Notes under the pieces: model-generated
Seen by the model: the letters and a program-made list of their open reading frames with translations, nothing else
What the model was told of the DNA's origin: nothing
Databases searched by the model: none
Origin: Geodermatophilus sp. YIM 151500
Lineage (GTDB): Bacteria > Actinomycetota > Actinomycetes > Mycobacteriales > Geodermatophilaceae
Assembly: GCF_025716945.1 (NCBI RefSeq)
Contig: NZ_JAOVZT010000011.1
Span: forward strand, 1-64,000
Length of the DNA stretch: 64,000 bases
Direction: 5' to 3'
Part shown: positions 35,470 through 43,402 of the stretch, in pieces
Layout of the letters: the number at the start of each line of letters is the position of its first letter
How positions within the stretch are numbered: the stretch's first letter is position 1
Made by a program: the position numbers and the translations under genes

Positions 35470-36347
35470 CGACCGGGAACCGTACGCGTCGGAGGGCCGT
35501 CCGGAGCGGGGTCGGCCACCGTCGGCGTGCCGTCGCCGGCCGCCGGACCGTCGTCACCCTCCGGCTCGGCACCGAGCGGAGCGGCTTCGTCCTCCTCGTC
35601 CCCGTCGTCGGCCCCGGGCAGGGTGGCCGGCCGCGTCCCCACCGGAGGCAGGGGACGGACGTCGCGGACGTCCCACGGTCGGGCGAGCCCGGCGGCGGTG
35701 AGCAGGGCGTCGAGGAGGCCGGCGGTGAAGCCCCAGACCACCATGTCGGCAACGCCGAAGGCCGGGCCGACGTAGCCGGAGGGGTGCCGGACGCGGAACC
35801 GGTTGGCCGGATCGACCAGGTCGGCCAGCGGCACCCGGGCGACCCGCGCGACCTCGTGGGGATCGGCGACCAGGACGTCGGCCGGGTCGTCCCACCAGGC
35901 GACGACGGGGACGACGAGCCGGTCCGACGGCGGGATGAACAGTTCTTGCAGGGTCGCCAGCACGCGAACCCCGGCCGGGTCGACACCGGCCTCCTCCTCC
36001 GCCTCGCGCAACGCGGTGCCGATCGGGTAGTCGTCGGCCGGGTCGGCGCCTCCGCCGGGGAAGGCCGGCTGCCCCGCGTGGCTGCGCAGGTGGGCGGTCT
36101 TCTCGATGAGGAGGACGTCGTGGCCCGCCGGTCCCTCACCGAACAGGATGAGCACCGCCGACCGCCGGGCGGTGGCGGTCGGGGTCGGCATGCGGTGGCG
36201 CAGCGGCAGGTCGTCGGCGGCGTCGAGCAGGCGGCGCAGGAACGCCGGCAGCTCCTCCGGCGGCGCGGTCGGCGGCGCGGTCGGCGGCGCGACGGTCGGC
36301 GGCCGGGACGGCTCCCCCGGTCGTGCACCGGGCCGGGACGCGCTCAC
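35466..36347 (-). CDS. NUDIX hydrolase, CoA pyrophosphatase type
   Basis: A 293-residue protein. The NUDIX box is GGGADPADDYPIGTALREAEEEAGV-like around residues 98-122 (G-x5-E-x7-REVxEE pattern), with the CoAse-type lead LRSHAGQPAFPGG and FIPPSDRLVVPVVAWW after it. Both ends are low-complexity: an N-terminal PPTAPPTAPPEE repeat and an acidic Pro-rich tail. It corresponds in position to M. tuberculosis Rv3672c. GTG 36347 overlaps the stop of a micro-ORF. Confidence 0.9.
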   Translation of the reverse strand: MSASRPGARPGEPSRPPTVAPPTAPPTAPPEELPAFLRRLLDAADDLPLRHRMPTPTATARRSAVLILFGEGPAGHDVLLIEKTAHLRSHAGQPAFPGGGADPADDYPIGTALREAEEEAGVDPAGVRVLATLQELFIPPSDRLVVPVVAWWDDPADVLVADPHEVARVARVPLADLVDPANRFRVRHPSGYVGPAFGVADMVVWGFTAGLLDALLTAAGLARPWDVRDVRPLPPVGTRPATLPGADDGDEEDEAAPLGAEPEGDDGPAAGDGTPTVADPAPDGPPTRTVPGR

Positions 36348-36367
36348 TGGTGCACCCCCTTCCTCAC
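36344..36367 (-). other. Seven-codon bridging micro-ORF between tlpA-like and NUDIX genes
   Basis: GTG AGG AAG GGG GTG CAC CAG TGA (MRKGVHQ). Its start overlaps the tlpA-like TGA (GTGA) and its stop overlaps the NUDIX GTG (GTGA). The AAGGGGG inside it is also the only Shine-Dalgarno-like run for the NUDIX gene. Confidence 0.4.
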
Positions 36368-36948
36368 ACCCGCACCCCGAGGTGGGTGCCGACGAGGCCG
36401 CGGAGCTCGTCGAGGGATTCGACGGGGCCGACCTCGGTGTGCACGAGGGCGCCGTCGGCGTCCAGGAAGTACGTGAAGGGCAGCAGGTTGATGCCGAGCT
36501 CGGTCATCAGCCGCCCCTCCCCGTCGAAGGCGCTCGGGAAGGCGACGCCCGCGTCGGTGGCGAACGACGCGGCCTGGGGGGCGCCGTCCTTGCTGATCAC
36601 GCCCACCACCCGCACCGCCTCACCGGCGGCGTCGGCCAGCTCCTGGAGCACCGGCAGCTCCTCGCGGCACGGCCCGCACCAGCTGCCCCAGAGGTTCACG
36701 ACGGTGGGCACGCCCGGTGCCCGGCCGAGGTCGAGCGATCCGCCGGCCGGGCAGTCGAGGGCGAGGGCGGGCAGCGTCCGGGCCCCGGTGGCCGGTCGAT
36801 CCGGCTGCTCCGGGCAGGGCGGCAGCACCGCGGCGAGCGGATCCGGATCGGCCGGCGGCCGCTCCGCGCCGTCGACCGCCTCCTCGGTCGAGCAGCCGGC
36901 CAGCAGGACGAGCAAGGCTGCGGTGGCGGCGGTGATGGTGCCGCTCAT
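36364..36948 (-). CDS. TlpA-family thioredoxin-like lipoprotein
   Basis: A 194-residue secreted thiol reductase. Lipobox LLAGC (Cys near 19), then a linker and a thioredoxin fold with the redox motif WCGPC (residues 90-94) and the cis-Pro region LLPFTYFLD. Two further cysteines (VLPPCPEQ and ALDCPAGG) precede the domain. It probably works outside the membrane in disulfide reduction or cytochrome maturation. It overlaps nth by ATGA; the pair nth-tlpA is as in M. tuberculosis Rv3674c-Rv3673c. Confidence 0.92.
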   Translation of the reverse strand: MSGTITAATAALLVLLAGCSTEEAVDGAERPPADPDPLAAVLPPCPEQPDRPATGARTLPALALDCPAGGSLDLGRAPGVPTVVNLWGSWCGPCREELPVLQELADAAGEAVRVVGVISKDGAPQAASFATDAGVAFPSAFDGEGRLMTELGINLLPFTYFLDADGALVHTEVGPVESLDELRGLVGTHLGVRV

Positions 36949-37859
36949 TCGGTGTCCGACGCGGCCGGGGACTTCACCAGCTTCAACGCGGCCGGCGGAT
37001 CGGTGGGGCCGATGCCGTAGGAGGGACACCACCGGGCCAGCCCGCAGGCGCCGCAGGCGGCCTTCTTGGCGTGGCAGACGCGGCGGCCGTGGAAGATCAC
37101 GCGGTGGCTGAAGTCGGTCCATTCCTTCTTCAGCACCAGGGCGGCGACCTCGGCCTCGACCTTGACCGGGTCCTCCTCCGCCGTCCACCCGAAGCGGCGG
37201 ACCAGCCGGCCGAAGTGCGTGTCGACGGTCAGCCCCGGCACGCCGAAGGCGTTGCCGAGGACGACGTTGGCGGTCTTGCGCCCCACCCCGGGCAGCGTGA
37301 CCAGGTCGGCCATGCGGCCCGGCACCTCCCCGTCGAAGCGCTCGACCAGCGCGGTGGCCAGGCCGAGCAGGGAGCCCGCCTTGGCGCGGTAGAAGCCGGT
37401 GGGCACGAGCAGCTGCTCGAGCTCGGTTCGGTCGGCGCCGGCCAGGGCCACCGCGTCGGGGTAGCGGGCGAAGAGCGCCGGCGTCACCCGGTTGACCGTC
37501 TTGTCGGTGGTCTGCGCGGACAGCACGGTGGCGACGAGCAGCTCGAAGGGGTCGCGGAAATCCAGCTCGCAGTGCGCGTCGGGGTGGATGGCGGCCAGCT
37601 CGCGGGCCATCCGGCGGGCGCGGCGGGTGCGCGCGAGCGGCGTCTCGTCCGGGTCGAACGGCGAGGCACCGGCCGGCAGGGACCGACGCGCCGGGCGCTG
37701 CCGCACCGGGCGGGCGTATCCCGGCGCCCCGCGCTGGACCGGATCCGCGGACACCCCCGGGGCCGCCTGCGACGACGCGGAGGACGGCTCGGACGACGAC
37801 GCGGGCGCGGACACGCGTTCGAGAGTAGGCGGCGCGGCCGACGGGTACCGCCGTGTCAT
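36945..37859 (-). CDS. nth: Endonuclease III
   Basis: A 304-residue base-excision repair glycosylase/AP lyase. The helix-hairpin-helix is [12 protein letters not shown], the catalytic Lys is in TTDKTVN and the catalytic Asp in TVDTHFGRL; the [4Fe-4S] ligands are C-x6-C-x2-C-x5-C in [17 protein letters not shown]. The first ~70 residues are a low-complexity extension, so the start may instead be GTG 37814 or later. It is the first gene of the nth-tlpA-NUDIX-cupredoxin-marP run, which is knit together by overlaps. Confidence 0.95.
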   Translation of the reverse strand: MTRRYPSAAPPTLERVSAPASSSEPSSASSQAAPGVSADPVQRGAPGYARPVRQRPARRSLPAGASPFDPDETPLARTRRARRMARELAAIHPDAHCELDFRDPFELLVATVLSAQTTDKTVNRVTPALFARYPDAVALAGADRTELEQLLVPTGFYRAKAGSLLGLATALVERFDGEVPGRMADLVTLPGVGRKTANVVLGNAFGVPGLTVDTHFGRLVRRFGWTAEEDPVKVEAEVAALVLKKEWTDFSHRVIFHGRRVCHAKKAACGACGLARWCPSYGIGPTDPPAALKLVKSPAASDTE

Positions 37860-37940
37860 CATCGGCACCGGGCGACGCCGGCCCGCGCGCCGGTTGCCGA
37901 CGCAGCGAAGAGCGCCCCCGATCCGATCGAGGAGGTAGTG

Positions 37941-38213
37941 GTGGTCGCCTTCAGCGTCGTCCTGTTCCCGCCCCTGCTCATCGCCTTCCTGCTCGTCATG
38001 GAGCGCGTCGAGGAGCCGCTGCGCCGCCCCGGGTCCGCGCGCGACATGGACGAGTTCCTCAGCACCACCACTCCCGACGACGTCGACGAGTTCCTCAGCA
38101 CCGCGACCCCCGACGACGTCGACGAGCTGGCGCACTCCGGTATCCGCCGGGCGCTGACCCGCTGGCGGGGCCGCCGCGGCCGCGGCCGGACCGCCAACCC
38201 GCCGCTCGTGTGA
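37941..38213 (+). CDS. Small membrane protein with tandem acidic repeat
   Basis: A 90-residue protein: one transmembrane segment (about 3-20), then two exact-looking 12-residue units [12 protein letters not shown] and [12 protein letters not shown], and a very basic C-terminus ([15 protein letters not shown]). GTG 37941 is preferred because GGAGG (37931-37935) lies 5 nt upstream. I do not recognise the family. It is divergent from nth and upstream of crp. Confidence 0.6.
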   Translation: MVAFSVVLFPPLLIAFLLVMERVEEPLRRPGSARDMDEFLSTTTPDDVDEFLSTATPDDVDELAHSGIRRALTRWRGRRGRGRTANPPLV

Positions 38214-38217
38214 GAAA

Positions 38218-38283
38218 GGCCTCCCTGCCCCATCCCTGCCCCCCACCGCTCGCGATCTCGCAGCGGGGCCCTGCAGGGAGGCC
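38218..38283 (-). repeat. Dispersed hairpin element, inverted copy
   Basis: GGCCTCCCTGC (38218-38228) pairs with GCAGGGAGGCC (38273-38283). Read on the minus strand, the interior has GGGCCCCGCTGCGAGATCGC and GAGCGGTGGGGGG, matching the core of the 50-bp repeats at 33.5 kb. It begins 4 nt after the small membrane protein's stop and could terminate it. Confidence 0.7.
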
Positions 38284-38323
38284 GAGCCTCGCCCCGTCTG
38301 GGGACGCTCGGGCCCACCGATCG

Positions 38324-38351
38324 GGTGAGTGATCGCACAGCCCCCTAGACT
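38324..38351 (+). promoter_or_regulatory. crp promoter with Crp-like site
   Basis: TAGACT (38346-38351) is a good -10. GGTGA-GTGATC-GCACA (38324-38339) matches the Crp consensus TGTGA-N6-TCACA at 8 of 10 positions and covers the expected -35 region. Bound Crp would block the promoter, so negative autoregulation is likely. Confidence 0.5.
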
Positions 38352-38405
38352 CCGTGCGGACACGGATGCCGGTGCGTCCGTCGAGAGCGTGCGGGAGGAC
38401 GTGCA

Positions 38406-39080
38406 GTGGACGAGGTGCTGGCCCAGTCCGGGCTCTTCCAGGGGTTGTCGGAAGAGGCGGTGGAGCCGGTCGCCAGCCGTTTGGAGACCCTCACCCTTCC
38501 TCGCGGCAAGACGGTCTTCCAGGAAGGCGAGCCGGGCGACAGCCTCTACATCGTCCTGCAGGGCAAGATCAAGTTGTCCCGGCGGGCGCCGGACGGGCGC
38601 GAGAACGTGCTGGCGGTCATGGGGCCGTCCGACCAGTTCGGCGAGCTGTCGGTGTTCGACCCCGGCCCGCGCACCGCGTCGGCCACCGCGGTGACCGACG
38701 TCAAGCTGGCCCGCATGCCGCAGTCGGTCCTGCGGCTGTGGATCGAGGCGCACCCCGAGATCGGCGAGCAGCTGCTGCGAGTGCTGGCCCGCCGGCTGCG
38801 GCGCACCAACGACTCGGTGGCCGACCTGATCTTCACCGACGTGCCGGGCCGCGTCGCCAAAGCGCTGCTTCAGATGGCCGACCGGTTCGGCAGCCGCGAG
38901 AGCGAGGGCCTGCGGGTCAAGCACGACCTGACCCAGGAGGAGCTCGCCCAGCTCGTGGGCGCCTCGCGCGAGACGGTCAACAAGGCGCTGGCCGACTTCG
39001 TCCACCGCGGCTGGATCCAGCTGCAGGGCAAGTCGGTGGTCATCCTCGACGAGGACCGGCTGCGCCGCCGCGCGCGGTGA
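38406..39080 (+). CDS. crp: Crp/Fnr-family transcriptional regulator
   Basis: A 224-residue global regulator. The cyclic-nucleotide-binding domain includes [22 protein letters not shown] and the phosphate cassette [19 protein letters not shown]; the C-helix [12 protein letters not shown] and a winged helix with [21 protein letters not shown] follow. It corresponds to M. tuberculosis Rv3676 and corynebacterial GlxR, which bind cAMP. GTG 38406 is about 48 nt after the predicted transcription start. Confidence 0.96.
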   Translation: MDEVLAQSGLFQGLSEEAVEPVASRLETLTLPRGKTVFQEGEPGDSLYIVLQGKIKLSRRAPDGRENVLAVMGPSDQFGELSVFDPGPRTASATAVTDVKLARMPQSVLRLWIEAHPEIGEQLLRVLARRLRRTNDSVADLIFTDVPGRVAKALLQMADRFGSRESEGLRVKHDLTQEELAQLVGASRETVNKALADFVHRGWIQLQGKSVVILDEDRLRRRAR

Positions 39081-39099
39081 CACCCGTCGAGCGCTGAAC

Positions 39100-39322
39100 G
39101 CGAGAGCCGCCCTGCGGGGGTCGCGGACCCGGCGCGGGGGCCGGAGGCTCCCCGGCGGGGACGCGAGGCGGGGCTCCACGCAGCGGGGGAACGGCCGTTG
39201 GCCGCGGTGCCGGCGAGAGCCGCCCTGCGGGGGTCGCGGACCCGGCGCGGGGGCCGGAGGCTCCCCGGCGGGGACGCGAGGCGGGGCTCCACGCAGCGGG
39301 GGAACGGCCGTTGGCCGCGGTG
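39100..39322. repeat. 113-bp tandem duplication downstream of crp
   Basis: Two nearly identical 113-bp units begin at 39100 and 39213 (GCGAGAGCCGCCCTGCGGGG), both ending in GGCCGTTGGCCGCGGTG. The pair fills the gap between the convergent crp and NUDIX genes, just where related genomes carry an MBL-fold hydrolase gene (M. tuberculosis Rv3677c). No coding function is seen. Confidence 0.95.
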
Positions 39323-39334
39323 TGACCCGGAGGG

Positions 39335-40123
39335 TCACGAAGGCAACGGCACGACCATCCGGATGCGGGTGCCGTCGGGCAGCACGGCCCAGCGGCCGTC
39401 GGGCTCCTCGGTGAAGATCGGGCTGATCGGGTGCAGCGGCTCGGGCGGCGAGCCGGCGAGGGCGGCCGTGACGTCGGGGAACGGCTTCAGCTGGCCCAGG
39501 GTGTGGATGGTCGGCGGCAGCATCGGCCGGGTGCCCGCGGACATCTCCGCCAGGGCCGCCTCGGGTCGCAGCCAGCACGCCTCGTCGGCCTCCCCGGAGA
39601 CGTGCCGGGCCTCCTGGCCGAGCGGGAGCGCCGCGGCGAAGAACTTCGTGTCGTAGCGGCGCGGCTCGACCGGCGGGGTGATCCAGTGCGCGAAGGGCCG
39701 CAGCAGGTCCGAGCGCACCGAGAGGTCGCGGACGGCGAGCAGCTCGGCGAGGGAGAGCTCCCGGCTGAGCAGCGCCTGGCGCTGGTCCTCCCAGTCCTGG
39801 CCGGACACGTCGGGGACGACGCCGTCCCCCGAACCCGCCAGCAGGACGCCGGCCTCCTCGAAGGTCTCCCGCACCGCGGCGCAGACCAGCTCGCGGGCGA
39901 GCCGCTCGTCGCACCCGAAGGCGGCCGCCCACTCCGCGGGTGGCGGCCCCACCCAGCCGATCTCGGTGTCACCGTCCCGCGGGTCGACGCCCCCGCCCGG
40001 GTAGGCGGTCATGCCTCCGGCGAACGGCATGCCGCGCGTCCGGCGCAGCACGTACACCTCGAGGCCCTCGGCCCCGTCGCGCAGGAGCAGCACCGTCGCC
40101 GCCTGCCGTGGGACGGCGGTCAC
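39335..40123 (-). CDS. NUDIX hydrolase
   Basis: A 262-residue protein with [30 protein letters not shown] and a NUDIX box of the type REtfEEAGV in [16 protein letters not shown] (the usual RExxEE). The long insertion before the box is typical of the SCO3573-like actinobacterial group. Substrate unknown. GTG 40123 is chosen over an upstream GTG at 40261 because it begins the conserved domain and overlaps the stop of a bridging frame; the upstream stretch is low in complexity. Confidence 0.88.
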   Translation of the reverse strand: MTAVPRQAATVLLLRDGAEGLEVYVLRRTRGMPFAGGMTAYPGGGVDPRDGDTEIGWVGPPPAEWAAAFGCDERLARELVCAAVRETFEEAGVLLAGSGDGVVPDVSGQDWEDQRQALLSRELSLAELLAVRDLSVRSDLLRPFAHWITPPVEPRRYDTKFFAAALPLGQEARHVSGEADEACWLRPEAALAEMSAGTRPMLPPTIHTLGQLKPFPDVTAALAGSPPEPLHPISPIFTEEPDGRWAVLPDGTRIRMVVPLPS

Positions 40124-40287
40124 GGTCGCGCCGGGAGGCCGTGGTCGCGGCGCGGAGGCCGCAGGCTGCCCGCCCGGACCACGCTCCCCGTCGGCCGTGA
40201 CGGCGCCTCGTGGTGGTCCCGTCCGGAGGACGGCGAGGTCACGGCCTCCGGGCCTCCGCACCGGGACCGCAGCATGCTCGATCTCAC
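40120..40287 (-). other. Long bridging micro-ORF between RidA and NUDIX genes
   Basis: A 56-codon frame (starts MRSSMLRSRC). Its GTG overlaps the RidA TGA as GTGA and its TGA overlaps NUDIX GTG 40123 as GTGA. The composition does not look like a conserved protein. An open frame of this length is not rare in such GC-rich DNA, but both overlaps are exact. Confidence 0.3.
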
Positions 40288-40775
40288 TCCGCCAGTTCGA
40301 CGGTCAGCTCGACCTCGACCGGGGAGCCCAGCGGCAGCTCGGCCACCCCGATCGCGCTGCGCGCGTGCTGACCGGCCGGGCCGAAGATGCGGCCGAGCAG
40401 CTCGCTGGCGCCGTTGATCACGCGCGCCTGGCCGGTGAAACCCTCGACGCTGGCCACGTAGCCGACGACCCGCACGACCCGGGCGACCGAGTCCAGGCCG
40501 ACCAGCTCGTCGATCGCGGCGAGCGCGTTGAGCGCGCAGACCTTGGCGTCGGCGGCGGCGGCCTCCACGTCGACTGAGCCACCCACCTTGCCGGTGCGTC
40601 GCAGCCCGCCGTCGACGAAGGGCAGCTGCCCAGAGGTGAACACGAGCGAGCCGGTGCGGACGGCGGGCACGTACGAGGCCACCGGCGCGGCCACCGCCGG
40701 AAGCCGGATGCCCAGCTCGGCGAGGCGGGCCTGCCAGCTCCGCGGCGGGTTCCCGGACGGCGACGGGGAGGTCAT
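40284..40775 (-). CDS. RidA-family protein
   Basis: A 163-residue YjgF/YER057c/UK114-type protein (about 30 residues longer than the minimum). VFTSGQLPFVDG, ALNALAAIDELVGLDSVARVVRVVGYV and GQHARSAIGVAELPLGSPVEVELTVEL are the conserved strands; the Arg in ARSAIGV corresponds to the substrate-binding arginine of RidA. RidA enzymes deaminate reactive enamines; this subgroup's substrate is unknown. It corresponds to Rv3678c. Confidence 0.92.
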   Translation of the reverse strand: MTSPSPSGNPPRSWQARLAELGIRLPAVAAPVASYVPAVRTGSLVFTSGQLPFVDGGLRRTGKVGGSVDVEAAAADAKVCALNALAAIDELVGLDSVARVVRVVGYVASVEGFTGQARVINGASELLGRIFGPAGQHARSAIGVAELPLGSPVEVELTVELAE

Positions 40776-40789
40776 CGGCGCCGCCTCAC
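40772..40789 (-). other. Five-codon bridging micro-ORF between DUF4177 and RidA genes
   Basis: GTG AGG CGG CGC CGA TGA. The GTG overlaps the DUF4177 stop (GTGA) and the TGA overlaps the RidA ATG (ATGA). Confidence 0.35.
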
Positions 40790-40959
40790 TCGACCGGCCG
40801 CTTGAGGTAGGCCACCGGCTGCTCCGGACCACCCGGGCCGGGCAGCACCGCCACGAGTTCCCAGCCGTCGACGCCCCACGAATCGAGGATCGCCTTGGTG
40901 TTGTGGATCAGCAGCGGGATGGTCGCGTACTCCCACCTGCGACGGGCCGGTTCGCTCAT
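40786..40959 (-). CDS. DUF4177 small protein
   Basis: A 57-residue protein starting MSEPARRRWEYATIPLLIHN and ending AYLKRPVE, with WGVDGWELVAVLPG in the middle, the hallmark of DUF4177 (W-E-Y ... GWELV). Mycobacteria have the same small gene between the ArsA ATPases and RidA (Rv3678A). Function unknown. It is divergent from the first ArsA gene. Confidence 0.88.
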   Translation of the reverse strand: MSEPARRRWEYATIPLLIHNTKAILDSWGVDGWELVAVLPGPGGPEQPVAYLKRPVE

Positions 40960-41013
40960 GACCTGGACGCTAGCGCAGCCGCCCGCGGCCCGGCGTGGCC
41001 CCGGGGCACCCGA

Positions 41014-41065
41014 CCTTCCTGCAGGGTCCCCGCCGTGAGCTTGCGAACGGTGGGGGGCAGGAGGG
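41014..41065 (+). repeat. Dispersed hairpin element upstream of the ArsA operon
   Basis: CCTTCCTGC (41014-41022) pairs with GCAGGAGGG (41057-41065) with one G-U pair. The inner CCCGCC/GGTGGG stem and GTGAGCTTGCGAAC loop match the 33.5-kb repeats. It ends 13 nt before the TAGGCT -10 of the next gene. Confidence 0.65.
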
Positions 41066-41090
41066 TCCTCCGACTCCTAGGCTGGTGCGG

Positions 41091-42071
41091 GTGAGCGCTG
41101 CGCGACTGCACGTCGTCACCGGAAAGGGCGGCACCGGCAAGACGACGGTCGCCGCCGCCCTGGCGCTGGCGCTGGCCGCCGACGGGCGCACGGTGCTGCT
41201 GGTCGAGACCGAGGGCCGCCAGGGCATCGCCCAGCTGTTCGACACCCCGCCGCTGCCCTACGAGGAACGGCGGGTCGCGGTGACCCGCGGCCACGGCGAG
41301 GTCCGGGCGCTCGCGATCGACGTCGAGGAGGCGTTGCTCGAGTACCTCGACATGTTCTACAACCTGCGCCGGGCCGGCCGGGCGCTGCGCAAGATGGGCG
41401 CGATCGACTTCGCCACCGCCATCGCCCCCGGGCTCCGCGACGTGCTGCTCACCGGCAAGATCAAGGAGGCGGTGACGCGGCGGGAGAAGGGCCGTCCCGT
41501 CTACGACGCCGTCGTCGTCGACGCCCCGCCCACCGGCCGGATCACCCGCTTCCTCGGTGTCACCGCGGAGATGGCGCAGCTGGCCCGCTCGGGCCCGATC
41601 AGGACGCAGAGTGACGGCGTCATGGCCGTGCTGCGCTCGCCGCAGACCGCCGTCCACGTGGTCACGCTGCTCGAGGACATGCCGGTCCAGGAGACCGCCG
41701 ACGCGATCGCCGAGCTGTCGGCGGCCTCGCTGCCGATCGGCTCGGTCATCGTCAACATGGCCACCGAGCCGGCGCTGCCCGAGACCGACCTGCGCCGGGC
41801 GGCGGAGGGTGGGCTCACCGGCGCCGACCTGGCCGCCGCGCTGGGCACCGTGCACCTGCCCGGCACCGACGGCCTCGCCGCCGCGCTGGCCGCACAGGTC
41901 GTCGAGCACGCGCAGCGCTGGGCGGCGCAGGACGAGCTGCGCGACGACGTCGAGGCGCTCGGCCGGCCGGTCGTCGAGCTGCCGCTGATGCCCGGGCCCA
42001 TGGACGTCGGCTGCCTGTTCGAGCTGGCCGGCCGGCTGGAGGAGCACCTGCGCGCCGAGGTGGCCGCCTGA
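41091..42071 (+). CDS. ArsA-family ATPase, first of a pair
   Basis: A 326-residue P-loop ATPase of the ArsA/GET3 class: VVTGKGGTGKTTVAAAL (deviant Walker A) near the start, VVVDAPPTGRITRFL as switch region. It is probably an intracellular ATPase heterodimer with the next gene; actinobacterial pairs (Rv3679-Rv3680) protect against reactive small molecules rather than arsenite. GTG 41091 has no Shine-Dalgarno; TAGGCT (41078-41083) ends 7 nt before it, so the mRNA is probably leaderless. Confidence 0.92.
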   Translation: MSAARLHVVTGKGGTGKTTVAAALALALAADGRTVLLVETEGRQGIAQLFDTPPLPYEERRVAVTRGHGEVRALAIDVEEALLEYLDMFYNLRRAGRALRKMGAIDFATAIAPGLRDVLLTGKIKEAVTRREKGRPVYDAVVVDAPPTGRITRFLGVTAEMAQLARSGPIRTQSDGVMAVLRSPQTAVHVVTLLEDMPVQETADAIAELSAASLPIGSVIVNMATEPALPETDLRRAAEGGLTGADLAAALGTVHLPGTDGLAAALAAQVVEHAQRWAAQDELRDDVEALGRPVVELPLMPGPMDVGCLFELAGRLEEHLRAEVAA

Positions 42072-43321
42072 TGGCGGTCGAGCCCGCCGCGGCCACCGAG
42101 CCCGCCGGCACGCACCGGCCCGCCCCCGGTGCCCGGCCGCAGCCGGGTCGCGAGGCCCCGCCGATGGACCTCGCCGCCCTCATCACCGACCCCGGCTCGC
42201 GGATCATCGTCTGCTGCGGCGCCGGCGGGGTCGGCAAGACGACGACGTCCGCGGCGCTGGGCCTGGCCGCGGCCGAGGCCGGGCGGCGGGTCGTCGTCCT
42301 CACCATCGACCCGGCCCGCCGGCTGGCCCAGTCGCTGGGCCTGGAGGAGCTGGACAACGAGCCCCGACGGATCGACGTCCCGGGGGCCGCCGGCGAGCTG
42401 CACGCGATGATGCTGGACATGAAGCGCACCTTCGACGACATCGTCGTGGCGCACTCCACCCCCGAGCGGGCCCAGCAGATCCTCGACAACCCCTTCTACC
42501 AGTCGCTGTCGTCGTCCTTCGCCGGGACGCAGGAGTACATGGCGATGGAGAAGCTCGGCCAGCTGCGGGCCGCCGACACCTGGGACCTCATCGTCGTCGA
42601 CACCCCGCCGTCCCGGTCCGCGTTGGACTTCCTCGACGCCCCCAACCGGATGAGCCGCTTCCTCGACGGCACGATGATCCGGCTGCTCACGGCCCCCAGC
42701 CGGGCCGGCCTCAAGTTCGTCAGCGCCGGCTTCCTGGTCTTCAGCCGGATCATCTCGAAGGTGCTCGGCGGCCAGCTCCTGCGCGACATCTCCGCCTTCG
42801 TCTCCGCGCTGGACACCATGTTCGGCGGTTTCCGCGAGCGGGCGAACGCCACCTACGAGCTGCTCCACCGCCCCGGCACGTCGTTCGTCGTGGTCGCCAC
42901 CCCCGAGCCGGACGCGCTCCGCGAGGCCTCCTTCTTCGTCGACCGGCTTTCCACGGAGGGCCTGCCGCTGGCCGGGCTGGTGCTCAACCGCACCCACCCG
43001 CCGGCGACCACCGTGCTGTCGGCGACCCGCGCCGAGGGCGCCGCGGAGGAGGTGGTCGAGGCCGGCGGCGAGGGCGCCGAGCTGGCCGCGGCGGCGCTGC
43101 GGGTGCACGCCGAGCGGATGACCCTGGCCGCCCGGGAACAGCACCTGGCCGACCGGTTCACCAGCGCCCACCCCGACGTCGCCGTCCGCACCGTGCACGC
43201 CGCCGCGGGCGACGTGCACGACCTCGAGGGGCTGCGGGAGATGGCCGGCGAGCTGACCGGCCCGGACGACACCCCCACCGGGATCCCGCGGACCCGCGTG
43301 CTGCCCGTCCGCCGCCGCTGA
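42071..43321 (+). CDS. ArsA-family ATPase, second of a pair
   Basis: A 416-residue ATPase with Walker A CCGAGGVGKTTTSAA, TIDPARRLAQSLGLE, and VVDTPPSRSALDFLD. An N-terminal Pro/Ala extension of about 30 residues precedes the domain, and a membrane-interacting groove region (FLDGTMIRLL, SAGFLVFSRI) follows. ATG 42071 overlaps the first ATPase stop (TGATG), which fits 1:1 expression of a heterodimer. Confidence 0.92.
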   Translation: MAVEPAAATEPAGTHRPAPGARPQPGREAPPMDLAALITDPGSRIIVCCGAGGVGKTTTSAALGLAAAEAGRRVVVLTIDPARRLAQSLGLEELDNEPRRIDVPGAAGELHAMMLDMKRTFDDIVVAHSTPERAQQILDNPFYQSLSSSFAGTQEYMAMEKLGQLRAADTWDLIVVDTPPSRSALDFLDAPNRMSRFLDGTMIRLLTAPSRAGLKFVSAGFLVFSRIISKVLGGQLLRDISAFVSALDTMFGGFRERANATYELLHRPGTSFVVVATPEPDALREASFFVDRLSTEGLPLAGLVLNRTHPPATTVLSATRAEGAAEEVVEAGGEGAELAAAALRVHAERMTLAAREQHLADRFTSAHPDVAVRTVHAAAGDVHDLEGLREMAGELTGPDDTPTGIPRTRVLPVRRR

Positions 43322-43402
43322 TCCGACGCCGCCGCCGCGTCACCGAGCGTCGCGACTCGACGTGACGCAGCTCATACCCTCCGGCACGTACTCTGGCCTG
43401 CG

